Assembly: GCF_000715075.1 (NCBI RefSeq)
Contig: NC_134089.1
Coordinates: 64,152,697 to 64,216,696, forward strand
Origin: Nicotiana tabacum
Taxonomy: Eukaryota > Streptophyta > Magnoliopsida > Solanales > Solanaceae
DNA: 64,000 nt
Direction: 5' to 3'
This document shows, piece after piece, positions 1 to 10,102 of the stretch (positions within the stretch are counted from its first letter, which is position 1; each line of letters starts with the position of its first letter). A program made the translations under genes and the position numbers. The notes under the pieces are model-generated. The model ran no database searches. It saw only the letters and a program-made list of their open reading frames with translations, and was not told the origin of the DNA.

Positions 1-600
1 GCGCAATTGTCGATCAGGATGTGTATATTCGGCAAGGGGAAGTCGTCCTTCGGACTAGCCCGATTGAGATCTCGATAGTCGAAACAGACTCTGACCTTCC
101 CATCCTTCTTCGGCACCGACACAATATTGGCTAACCATGTCAGATATTCTACTACCCTGAGGACCTTAGCCTTGACCTGCTTAGTGACTTCTTCCTTGAT
201 TTTCAAACTCATGTTGGGTTTAAACTTTCTGAGCTTTAGTTTTACCGGTGGACATGTCGGATCAGTTGGCAGTTTGTGGGCCACAATAGATGTGCTCAAA
301 CCAATCATGTCATCATATGACCAGGCGAATATGTCCTCATATTCCTTCGAAAATTCTATGTATTCTTCCTTTTCTGACGGTGACAAATGAACGTTGATCC
401 GAGTTTCTTTGATATTTTCTGCATCTCCCAAGTTAATAATCTCGGTCTCGTCCAGGTTGGACTTAGGTATGTTATCAAAATTTTCAACCTCTTTAACATT
501 CTCTTCTGGTATATCATCTTCCTCTGAATCTATGTCTGTTTGTTGCGTTGTCTCGTTGCATGTTACAACCATTGGTTCATCAAGATAGGTAATACTAATG
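1..600 (-). pseudogene. Tat/Ogre-type pol, start of reverse transcriptase (partial, runs off window)
   Basis: Read on the minus strand, this stretch is open throughout and ends at the window edge inside the reverse transcriptase fingers. Visible motifs include VPKKDGKVRVCFDYRDLNR and, after it, SPKDDFPLPNI, the usual beginning of Ty3/gypsy RT. The preceding ~110 residues are acidic and include an FAWSYDDM motif that commonly precedes RT in the Tat lineage. The catalytic aspartates lie outside the window. The product would copy element RNA into DNA in virus-like particles. It follows the G-patch segment across a candidate intron (601-786). Upstream parts of the same element carry stops and frameshifts, so I treat the copy as non-functional although this piece alone is undamaged. 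Identity of family is firm; lineage rests on motif resemblance and on the extra ORF1. Confidence 0.85.
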
Positions 601-786
601 CTATATAAGTAAAGTAATGAGATAAAATAATAAGACTAAGATTTTTAAGGAAACCGAAATGCTTTGATAAATTTCATAACTGTTTTGAACATTGGAAGAT
701 CTTATTGCGAAAATTCAAAAATGCGAAAGGAAAATCAACTAGTAAAAATAAAAGATAGTGCATGATGCTTTGTTCAGCCTTGCTAC
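601..786 (-). other. candidate spliceosomal intron inside Tat/Ogre pol
   Basis: On the minus strand this AT-rich 186-nt stretch starts with GT (donor context AGCGG|GTAGCA) and ends with AG after a pyrimidine-rich run (ACTTATATAG). It contains several stops. Removing it joins the G-patch frame to the RT frame in phase and removes the stop at 783-785. Ogre elements of legumes are known to carry an intron between protease and RT; position and frame here fit that. The donor is weak, and no transcript evidence is available. Confidence 0.55.
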
Positions 787-1217
787 CCCGCTGCTTTCCG
801 AGCTTTAGTGGTCCTGATAGTCCAATTGTTGAGGCGTGCTCCTCGGCTTACGGCCTGTATGGAAGGACCTTCCTCCCCCTCCTCCTCGAAAATGATACAA
901 CAATCCATGTCATCTTCTTCTAGGAACAAATTTCTCACTGCTGCTAGTGCTTCCTCTTCTTCCGACCCATAGATAACATCGGCTGGCTGGAAAGTCTGCT
1001 CCAAATGTAGTATTGGCTGCTCCAGCGGGTAGTATGGACCACGCCATGGTGGCGACCAATTGTTGAATTCCTCCCAAGTATACTCATATCCTAGACCAAA
1101 AGTGGTGCCATGTTTCTTCAGTTTGATCGGCTTGGCGATTCCTTGGAGGTTCTTGCCAAGTCCCTTGCCAGGCTCATATCCACTCCAGTTCAATATGCTT
1201 TCAATTTTGTTGTCCTA
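787..1217 (-). pseudogene. G-patch segment of Tat/Ogre pol polyprotein
   Basis: About 140 residues on the minus strand, beginning LNWSGYEPGKGLGKNLQGI, which has the glycine spacing of a G-patch, an RNA-binding domain. The rest is acidic (a run of Glu and Asp near residues 60-110) and ends in a basic tail at the candidate splice donor. It is in the same frame as the upstream protease but separated from it by a TGA (1245-1247) and a TAG (1215-1217), so the polyprotein is broken here. By analogy with betaretroviral proteases that carry a G-patch, it may help RNA or RT function; that is inference. It is not a stand-alone host gene because protease and RT of the same element flank it. Confidence 0.7.
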
Positions 1218-1244
1218 CCATTTATCTTTGTCAACGGCGTTGAC

Positions 1245-2348
1245 TCACTCGATGTGGTGATAGGTTTCCCTGCCTATCTTTCTCCTTCCTCCAATCGTTG
1301 GGATGGTTTGGCGACTGTATACGGGATTTCTACCATCGCCGTGAATGATCACCTCTTGGTGGTTCCACTCAAATTTCACCGCCTGATGCAGTGTTGATGC
1401 TACGACCCCAGCGACATGAATCCACGACCGTCCTAACAGCAAGTTGTAAGATGTCGGCACGTCTATAACCTGAAAATCAACGTCGAACCAAGTAGGCCCC
1501 ATTTGCAAACACAGGCTGATTTCCCCAATGGTGGATCTTTGGGAACCGTCGAAAGCTTTGACATTGATGGCCCCGTCTTTGATCTCATTCAGACCCTTTC
1601 CCAATATTCTGAGTGTTACTAACGGACAAATATTGAGGCTGGACCCTCCATCAATCAGGACCCTAGTGATAAAATAATCTTCGTATTGCACGGTGATGTG
1701 CAACGCTTTGTTGTTACTCAACCCTCCTGGTGGCAGCTCATCTTCATGAAAAGTGATCTTGTGACTTTCCAATACCTGCCCTACCATGTTTGCCATTTTT
1801 CCTCCGGTGATGTTGCTTGGTACATATGCCTCACTCAGTACCTTTAACAAGGCATTCTTGTGTGTGTCGGAATTCTGCAGCAAAGCTAGGATAGAAATCT
1901 GTGCTGATGTTTTGTTCAGCTGGTCAGTGACTGAATACTCCTTGGCTTGTATCTTTCGCCAGAGATTATTGGGCCCGGTTTCAGTGATGGTTGGCCGTCC
2001 AGAGGCCTGCTTTCTTGATTCAGCCAAATATTCCGGGGTATATACCCTACCGGTTCTTGTCATACCCTGTACGGCAACAGTTTTCCCGAACTTGGCTTTC
2101 CCTTTTCTTCTTGCCTCGGTTGTGTAATCCCATGGTATAGCCTTTGTATGGAATGGTGTTATGGCTGACATTGATACCGGAATGGGCACTTTTACTCCGA
2201 GTGGAACATGTACTTTGGAAGGTAGCACAACAACTTCAAATGGTGCAGGTGCGTTTGCCAGAGCCCCAAATTCGACCTCAATTGGTTTTGGCGTCTTTGT
2301 GTGTGTGTGTGTGGGGGGGGGTGCTTCAAACTCAAGTGGTACAAACAT
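1245..2348 (-). pseudogene. Tat/Ogre-type aspartic protease region
   Basis: A 367-residue open stretch. The retropepsin-like active site is LIDGGSSLNI, with the catalytic Asp near residue 233, and the later LLLGRSWI (about 303-310) is the second conserved patch of the fold. The first 130 residues are a proline-rich linker and low-complexity sequence; residues 11-18 are coded by a (GT)n plus G-run microsatellite (2296-2323), an unstable site for frameshifts. The enzyme would cut the Gag-Pol precursor in the virus-like particle. It ends at TGA 1245-1247, in frame with the G-patch downstream. The apparent start at 2348 is only the first Met: the frame continues upstream to a TGA at 2463-2465. 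This is a decayed copy. Confidence 0.8.
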
Positions 2349-2689
2349 GTTTACCTTGGCATCCCTGAAAGGCTGAGTCTGGACTACAATCGGATTGAGG
2401 GTGACTATTGGCTTCTTTGGTTCGTCACCTTCTGTGATTAAATCGATCGATCCTTTGGGATCTCAATCATCCTCTATTTCAATCATGTGAACACTTCCAC
2501 CCTCATGGTATGGCAGAGGGTTGTTGCGGACAATCGGAGTAGGCTCCTTTGCTACAATGATCTTATTATCGATTAGAGTATGGATCTTATCTTTCAGAGA
2601 GCAGCATTCATCAATGGTATGTCCCTTCATGCCGAAATGGTATGCACATGATTTATTTGTATTGACCCACTGAAAAGGGTTTTCTGGGG
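2349..2689 (-). pseudogene. Gag-protease junction with zinc-knuckle-like motif
   Basis: The minus-strand reading of 2604-2648 gives CAYHFGMKGHTIDEC, a C-x2-H-x5-H-x4-C variant of the nucleocapsid zinc knuckle that binds element RNA. It is followed by SLKDKIHTLID, usual for this lineage. A TGA at 2463-2465 (context EDD-stop-DPK) interrupts the frame; from related elements I expect Trp here, which would be a single G-to-A change. Confidence 0.6.
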
Positions 2690-4291
2690 TTATAGCAGGG
2701 ATAAGGGTGACATAACCAGCAGCTTTGAGCCTTTCGTATAGCTGGTCGATCGATTCAGCAATGGCGGTATACTATTTGGGGGGTCTGCGGTTGAAATTTG
2801 GTCGAGGTCTAGGAAAGTTTTGACGTGTAGGAGGTGATTGATAGTGGGATAACTGAGCATTGTAGGTTTGGTAGACATGTGCGGGTTGGGAATATCTGGG
2901 TAAAGTAGGTTGATATGTAGGAGGTGGGGGTGATTGGTAAGTAGGTGATGGAGCTTGTAAGAGTGTGAGGGTGCTTGGTAATTCTGGGTAGGCTGATATG
3001 TGAGTGGAGGTATCGGATAGACTTGGTATTTGATAGGGGATTTGGCTATTTGTGCAACTATTACGGCACCTACGTCCCTTTTCTTAGACGTACCACCAGA
3101 CTGTAAAGCCTTATTGGTAGCTTGCAAAGCTTCAAAGTTCTTAACCATACCGCTTGAAGATGTCGGAAAATTTCTGGCTCTCAATCAACATCAGCCTTTC
3201 ATAGTACTGCGGGTCTTGAACCCGAACGAAAAACTTGTTCATTTGTTCTTCTTCTAAAGCAGGTCTGACCTTAGCAGCTTTTGATCTCCAGCGAGTGGCA
3301 TACTTGCGGAATGTTTCCGTGGGCTTCTTCTTTAAGTTCTGAATGTAGAACATATGTGGTGCTTTTTCTGTGTTGAACCTGAACCTGTCCATAAAGTCGG
3401 ACGCCATACTCACCCAGTTCGACCATTTCTTCAGGTCTTGGCTAATGTACCAAGACAGAGCAACTCCCTTCAGACTCCTCATGAAAAGCTTCATGCGAAT
3501 CCTTTCGTCTTTCCCTACTCCGACCAGCTTGTCACAATATGTTCTCAAGTGGACTCTCGGATCCCCTGTACCATCAAATATCTCGAACTTAGGAGGTTAT
3601 ACCCCTCGGGCAGTTCGACATCCGGTTGTATGTAAAGATCTTCGTAGTTCAACCCTTCAATCCCCTTACTTCCTTCGACACCTTGAATTCGACTAGTAAA
3701 TCTCTTGAGTTCCGCAACCAGGTTCCTGATGAGTGAGTTTTTATCATCAGACTCGGGTGTGCTTGAGATAGGTTGGGTGGAGGGTGGCATGGTATCCATA
3801 TATATGGGGGTGTTATGGTGGGCGTGGAAATGGTCATTTGTGGAATTCAGAGGTTTTGGGATGAGTAGTGGAGTGCGGCAAGTATTGCAGTGGTGGTGAT
3901 GAGCGGGATGGTTTTGTGATTTTGGGATGTTTTGTGGAGGCATGGGGTTCTGAGCGTTTGGAAAATTGATATCTGGAGTGGTGAGTGAAAATGACAAGTT
4001 TGCCAGATTCCGAACCTGATCAAGATCCTCCTGAAATCTCACCAGTTTCTGCTCGAGTTGGGACGCACTTTCTTTGGAGACCTGAGCACCATGAGTGACC
4101 TCTACCCGTTCAGTTGAGTTCTCCTTTCTGGTGTTGTTCAAATCTTCCATCTTTCCTTTGTTCCTGCTTCTGATAGGACTAGGAGGAGGAGTGGGCGGAG
4201 GGCCCTTTGATCTTGTGGAATATGATGACGATTCCAGAGTGCACAAACTAACCTTTGGGGAGGGGAGTAAATAAACAAAAAGTAAAAACAA
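2690..4291 (-). pseudogene. Tat/Ogre-type gag, frameshifted
   Basis: The capsid region is spread over three minus-strand frames: 4291-3545, 3548-3141 and 3184-2690. The first piece has a basic, proline-rich N-terminus, a short coiled-coil-like stretch (QLEQKLVRFQEDLDQVRNLA) and a His-rich segment. The middle piece is the retrotransposon gag core, with LFMRSLKGVALSWY, ETFRKYATRWRSKAAKVRP and MNKFFVRVQDPQYYERL. The third piece is Pro, Tyr and Gln rich and leads toward the zinc knuckle. Frame changes near 3590 and near 3160 break the ORF. Gag would form the particle around element RNA. Order (ORF1, gag, protease, RT on one strand) supports the call; the copy cannot make full Gag. Confidence 0.8.
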
Positions 4292-4560
4292 AAAGGTAAC
4301 AAGTCAGTGGGGATTATAAGAAAGTGTTGCGATATTTAAACACATAGTGCAAGAATGTAAATCGCGTCCTAATTTGGGAGCCTCGTTGTGCCTGAGGTAG
4401 GCCTAGCGACAACTTGATTTGGAGAATTTAGAATGTTAAATGCCTCATTTTATTGATAAAAAGTAGACGAATCCCAAAACGACACTAAATAACAAGGAAT
4501 AAAATGTCACTAGTGGCCATTGGCCTTATTACATTTCATAAAATAAAAGAAAACTCCTAT

Positions 4561-6267
4561 CTATTTGGTCCCAGAAGGACCTTCCCCAGACTCGACATCT
4601 TTGGCTCCATCGAACAGCTTCACCAGCTCGCGAAGTCCCAGCAGCAGGTAGGCTCTGGCCAGGTGTCCACCCTCATTTCCTTCAGCATTCTGGCAGTCCT
4701 CGATCCTCTTGAGAAACTTCCTTTCCAGCTCCACTAAACCTCGTTCCAAGTATCCTAATCGCTTGTTGGCACTGACAGCCATGTCTTTCCACACTTCAAT
4801 CAGTTTTTGGTGGGCTTCTTGAATCTCACGGTACTCGCTTTCACATTCCTGAATCCTCTTGCGCAGTTGGTTGTATTTGACCTGTGCTTCAGCCCTTTCA
4901 TCGATGATTCTGTGACCTCGAACAAACCCGGGTTGGCCCAGACCATTGTGATTATCCTCCAGCCAGCCTGAATAGTATGGGGTGCAGCCAGCATGGTATC
5001 TATCTGGTTCAATAGTATCTCTTCCCATGATGATCTTGCAATGCCACATATGCTGAACTTGGCACTTATAAGGACTGTCATCAGCTTGGAAGTCAGCCCG
5101 GAAGTGACTCATCTTGTCGACCCTTGGTATAACCTGCTTCCTACCAGCCTGCCTCATAACTCGGAGAGGGACATAAGGGTAGGTTCCTCTCAAACCATTC
5201 AGTATCAGAAATAGAGCGTCCCTGGATCGGGCGATGAACCCTTCAGTAGGGAACCACTCGAACATCCATTGTATTTGATTCTCAGTTAGATTTTCAAACA
5301 GCTCCACCCACCCCTTGGCATCTTCTGGCTGAGCAAACATGTTGGGCATGTAGTTCATTCGCCTTGGTTGATGGAAGGCTATATAATCGTCTCAGTCTCT
5401 ACATTGAATCTCTTGCCGATATTCACCCCTTTGAAGATGCTCCATGAGCCAGAGCTGGAGTAGCAAGTTGCAGCCTTCAAAGTGTGGGGCTCCTTGTTGA
5501 CACTTTTCCAAGGCTCGGTATTTCTCTGCGATGATCATGGGCACTATGCTAAATGGTTGTCCACCAATTCCCTCCATCAAAGTTTTGGTGACCATGACTA
5601 GCCTGGTGTGGATCCTTGCTTTCTTCATTGGAAACACTATCATCCCCAAGAAGCAGAACATGAAGACAAAGACCCTTCGGTGAATATGCCCCAACGATTT
5701 AAGGGCGAACTCATCTGGATATGTACGGTAGGATTTGCTGTGACCGTACCTCTCGTACAAATAATCAAAGGGAATGTAGGACTCCTTCAAACATGTCAAG
5801 TCTAGATTCTTCTTTAGGCCCATCATTTTGAGAAAACCTCTACCCTTGCGATTTTCCGGCATTAACAAACCCGGGGTCTCCCATGGTATACCAGCCAATC
5901 CTCATATTTCCTCTAGCAGGGGTGTCATCTCAATCTCTCCGAAGCGAAACACAGACCTATCACAATCCCATAACAGAGTAGCAGCTTTTATGATTTTGTT
6001 GTTGGGTTGGACCTCCAGGAGGGAAGGTAGATTTCCTAGGTATTTCCGGACAAGAGTCTGATCACTGGAATGAAGATCCTCCCACCAGCTTAGCAATCTT
6101 GGGTGGATGTTTGTGGCCATGTCGAATCTAGGGACTTCGTGCCTCATGTTTCTGCAAGACAAAAGGGTTAGGCCCTTACCCCCACCAGACTCGACTATTA
6201 AATACCAATAATTGGCATAAAAGCATTTAGTTCTCCAAATAAATGCACAAAACGTGATAGTGTCCAT
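4561..6267 (-). pseudogene. extra ORF1 upstream of gag, Tat/Ogre-type, two internal stops
   Basis: About 568 codons in one minus-strand frame, split by TGA at 5902-5904 and TGA at 5392-5394 into pieces of 121, 168 and 265 residues. The N-terminal part has a PRLLSWWEDLHSSDQTLVRKYLG-like helical stretch, the middle EIAG...GIPWETPGLL and FLKMMGLKKNLDL, and the C-terminal third is charged and predicted coiled coil (RKRIQECESEYREIQEAHQK). I recognise it as the additional ORF that Ogre-type elements carry between the leader and gag; its function is unknown. Both stops fall where Trp would fit, consistent with G-to-A changes. It is 270 bases from gag, with no sign of overlap. Not a host gene: LTR and primer site lie just upstream. 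Confidence 0.65.
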
Positions 6268-6882
6268 TTGGGTTTTTGGGAAACCCAGTGGACTTTGGAT
6301 AAGACTATCTTAAAAAGTCATTATGCGGACAACATAACTGACTCGGCTAGGTTTGACCATGATCCATGCACAATTAAACAGAGTAAGGTTTCTATGGGGG
6401 TTTTAGACTGGTATCCTTGAGCGGATAACTCTAGAGGGAAAGACACAGAACCGTCGACTACACCGTTGATCGACTGGTTTTACCGCAAATACGCCTTTGC
6501 CGTATTTAAAGGGTGATAATATCGGAAGAGCGCAATCACTCATTATAAGTGTTGCTACGGTATTTGTTTGGCACGAGTGGAATATGATGTTGGAAACATG
6601 CATATGCAATTAAAACAAGTCATCACGTATTTGTACGTTCATAAAGTAATAATTACAATAATTTAAAACAATAATAAAGGAGTGCAGTAAAGGAAAGAAG
6701 TGAAAGAAACAAGGGAAAGAAACAAGAGACAAGTTAGTTTTTTTTTTTTTTTTTTTTTGCAGTAGAAGAGGGAATTAAATGCTTAAAGGTATTAAACAAA
6801 TAAGGCATATAAGAAATGTAAAGTCACAGTAATATCTTGAAATGGTAGAAGCCTAAAAGATATCCTAGCAGAGTCGCCATGC
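6268..6882 (-). other. Tat/Ogre leader with primer binding site
   Basis: Untranslated leader between the 5' LTR and ORF1 on the minus strand. Directly next to the LTR (6862-6882) the minus strand reads GCATGGCGACTCTGCTAGGA, matching the GGCGACTCTGCT primer-site core seen in this lineage. A 20-base T tract lies at 6738-6758. No ORF is supported. Confidence 0.7.
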
Positions 6883-9800
6883 TGTCGCGCCCCCTTTTTC
6901 TCGTGAAATCGGGCTTCGACGTCGTGATAACCCTTTTAAAGAGGAAGGTGTTAAAAGAGAAGTGTCGCCACATAACGATTTTTAAGGTGTGTTAGGGCAC
7001 CTATTTGCAGATAACTCTGTTTTAACTAGTTGCGTCACCAAAGGTCGGGTAAGGGCTCGAAATACCTCAAAGAGAGGGTGTTAGGCACTCTTCGAAGTCC
7101 ACAACTATGGGTCCTGGCCGAATTTTAGACTATGTGGGATTATTGGGTTAAGCTAAAGTGATATAAATGTATATGAAAACCAATTAATTCTTATCCTAAG
7201 TAAAATAATAAATTAAGTGTGAAAAATGTTACTAATCATGCTAAAAGGGCTCGGTATTTAAACATGTGGAGATACTACCAATCGTTACCCAACTTCAGGA
7301 TATGATTAAATGCAGAGGAGATAAAAGAAAAATGAAGGATGTTATTTACAAAAAGGAAGTTTTCATCGATATATGAAATTAAGTAGAAATTGAATTACAG
7401 AATACACGTACCAATTGAAGAAACAAAGAAATCTAAAATGAATAAAATTTGACTAAAATAAAGACTTTGCTACCCCAAATAATAAGATGCAATCAATTAA
7501 TCAATAGAAACTACGTAGGCGAGATCAATTAGTTAGGGGGGTCCTAACCCTTAGAATTAGAAATTGTTTCAGAAACCAAAAAAAAGATTCGCAAAGACAA
7601 CTGTGTTTTTATCGTAAGGCAATATCTAGTCATTCATATGAGGTTATGAACTGGGTGCTGACCAAATTTTATACAAGAGCGCATACCTAGTAGGTCGCTC
7701 CTAAAAACAAGTTCTATGGGCACATAGGCAAGCAGATAAAGTTACTGCTAATGTATACCTAGTTCAGGCAGGGATATAAATTTAGAGTGTCAAATAAACA
7801 ACTATATGATATATTAAGTAAGAGTAAAGGAAACCAAGAGACTAACCTTTAGTCACAAGAAGCTAAAGAAAAATCAGAAATGACTTAATACTCAATTTGA
7901 AATACCAGCTATTAGTGCGATCACAAGTGAGCAAGCCATCAAAGGTTCATGGTAGACTTCACTCTCCATGGAGAAGTTGACTCCGGCAAATGTCCATGGC
8001 AGTTGCAGCTCAAACACAAGAAAATATTTATTAAGTAAAAATGTGCACCACCTTAAAGGCGTGGCATGTGACAATTATTAATCACACGTCGTTGACCTTG
8101 ATGGCGATTTTAATGTGAGGTAAAAAATAACAAATAAGCAAGTAAAACATGTAGCTTTTGATTAACTGGTCGAAAACAAGATCTAATACAAAACAAGCTA
8201 GCAATTTTTTTTATTTTTTATGCACACTTAAAGAAATACATGGCCCATATAAAGTAGACGAAAAACATACTGATAATTAGCAAACACAGGTTCACATAAG
8301 GTACAAAAGATTTTATTTATTATAAAGACCAGCTAATCAATTTAAAAGTAGGGCCCCAGCCGAATTTTAAGGACTTAACCTCATAGTCCTTGACCTCCCA
8401 CAAGTCATTAATTAACTTGGAGAGGATCACATGCGCACTAAGAAACACACTGAAGATAAACTTGTCTATTTACGAACGAAACAAGTTAACAAGATGTTAT
8501 TTGCATCAATGGAGATGGTTAACAGGAGCAAGACCATCGCAGACACACTGAAAAGATAAAATCAACAAGGAGACAAATTCATACGCACACATTTTAAAAA
8601 TAATTAGTACCACTATTTGCTTATCTACTTAGTTTAAACCAAATTAAACAAAGGCTAAGACAGAATTCATTCTCCTTGTTAGAGTAGTTTAAAAAGTTTT
8701 ATAACCTTTAAACTGCTGTTTAGCACTATGTGAGCTTTAGAGCGACATCCGGGTTTATTCTTGATTGTAAACAAATAAATCCAAGACCAAATTAAAACTG
8801 TCATGCATACTTATTATTTTTTTGTACAAAAGTCTAGCCAACTAGCAATCCGAACAGGTTAGAAATATGCACATAACAAACGACTACATGAACTTATAAG
8901 AATTAGCCAACATCCAGCACACTAAAACTTCACATGCATGATCAAGTAGTGAAAGCAAATAGCATTTAAGTCAAGAGACAAGTATGAACACAGAGTCATA
9001 TATCATCCATAACAAGAAAATGAAATACGAACCTTTGTAGTGTGAACCAACAAAATTGAGGGGATGCATGATATAAACAACGTCAATAAAGGATTGCTTT
9101 GTAAGGACTAAAGGATTCTAAATTCTCTGATGGGATGTAGCGCGAAAACCTTGGATAGCCGGCAAGAATGAAAACCATGAATTGAGAGTACTGTTACAGT
9201 GAGTATGGGGAGGCTATTGTGAGGAAGAAGGAGGCCAACATTTTTGAGTGCAAATTATAACAAGAGTTTCCGGGCGATGTGGTCATGTCCGTGTGCGTAT
9301 GGAGAATATTATTGTGATGATGCGTGTAGTGTCTTGAGAAAGAATCTCACGGTCTATGCCCATTCCCACCTCCTTAAAAGAATGAAGGTAAAAGAATATA
9401 AATAGAGGGGGAAAAGAATAGAGCCGTTGAGGTGTGAATTTTAAATGGAAAGGAAATATTTTCCTCCAAAAGATGAAAATCTTGTGAGACATTCAGATAT
9501 GCTCATTGTAACAAGTCTGATGGAGGGATATATGGAATTGAAAAGGAAAAAGACGTTGGGGAGAAGAAGTTGTATTATGGGAAAGGAGTGATTTTTGGGG
9601 AGTAATATTTGTTTGAAATTTTTGGTAATTAAAAGAAGAAGGAAAGAATATACATCAAAAGGAAAGAGAGAATAAATTCAATAGTAAGTAGTAAATAAAT
9701 AACTAAGGAAAGAAGACGTTAGCAAAAATCGACTAATATATTGGAAAATATTCGGAAATGTTTTAAATGAGAAGGAGATAGATCGATTTTCTTTCTAAAA

Positions 9801-10102
9801 CCAAGTGTGCTCATTTGGATCAAGTTTAAAATGAATCAGGTCACCATTTTAAATTTTAAAATATCATACTACATAATAATTAATAGTAATAAATAAAATA
9901 ATAAAATGCATAAGATGAGAAATTATCTTATATAACAAAATATTTAGTAAAAAAATAATATAGTAAAAATATTTATATAAAAAACTTAATAATGCAATAA
10001 TATATGCAAAAATATTACTAATGTCAATATAATTTAATTAAAATTAAAATAGCTCCCTTGGGAATAAATTAAATAAAGGAGGGACAAAATTGGGTGTCAA
10101 CA
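6883..10102 (-). repeat. 5' LTR of left Tat/Ogre-type element (3.2 kb)
   Basis: Bounded on the plus strand by TGTCGCGCCCCC at 6883 and TTGGGTGTCAACA ending at 10102, so on the element strand it runs TGTTGACACCC to GGGGCGCGACA, with TG/CA ends. The primer site lies immediately inside. Outside, at 10103, the sequence switches abruptly to plus-strand chromovirus pol, marking the insertion point. The interior is AT-rich with no convincing ORF. The partner LTR and the other target-site copy are off the left edge. Confidence 0.85.

Noticed and set aside
783..1193. Stand-alone G-patch host gene
   Set aside because: It is flanked by protease and RT of one element in the same orientation and frame.
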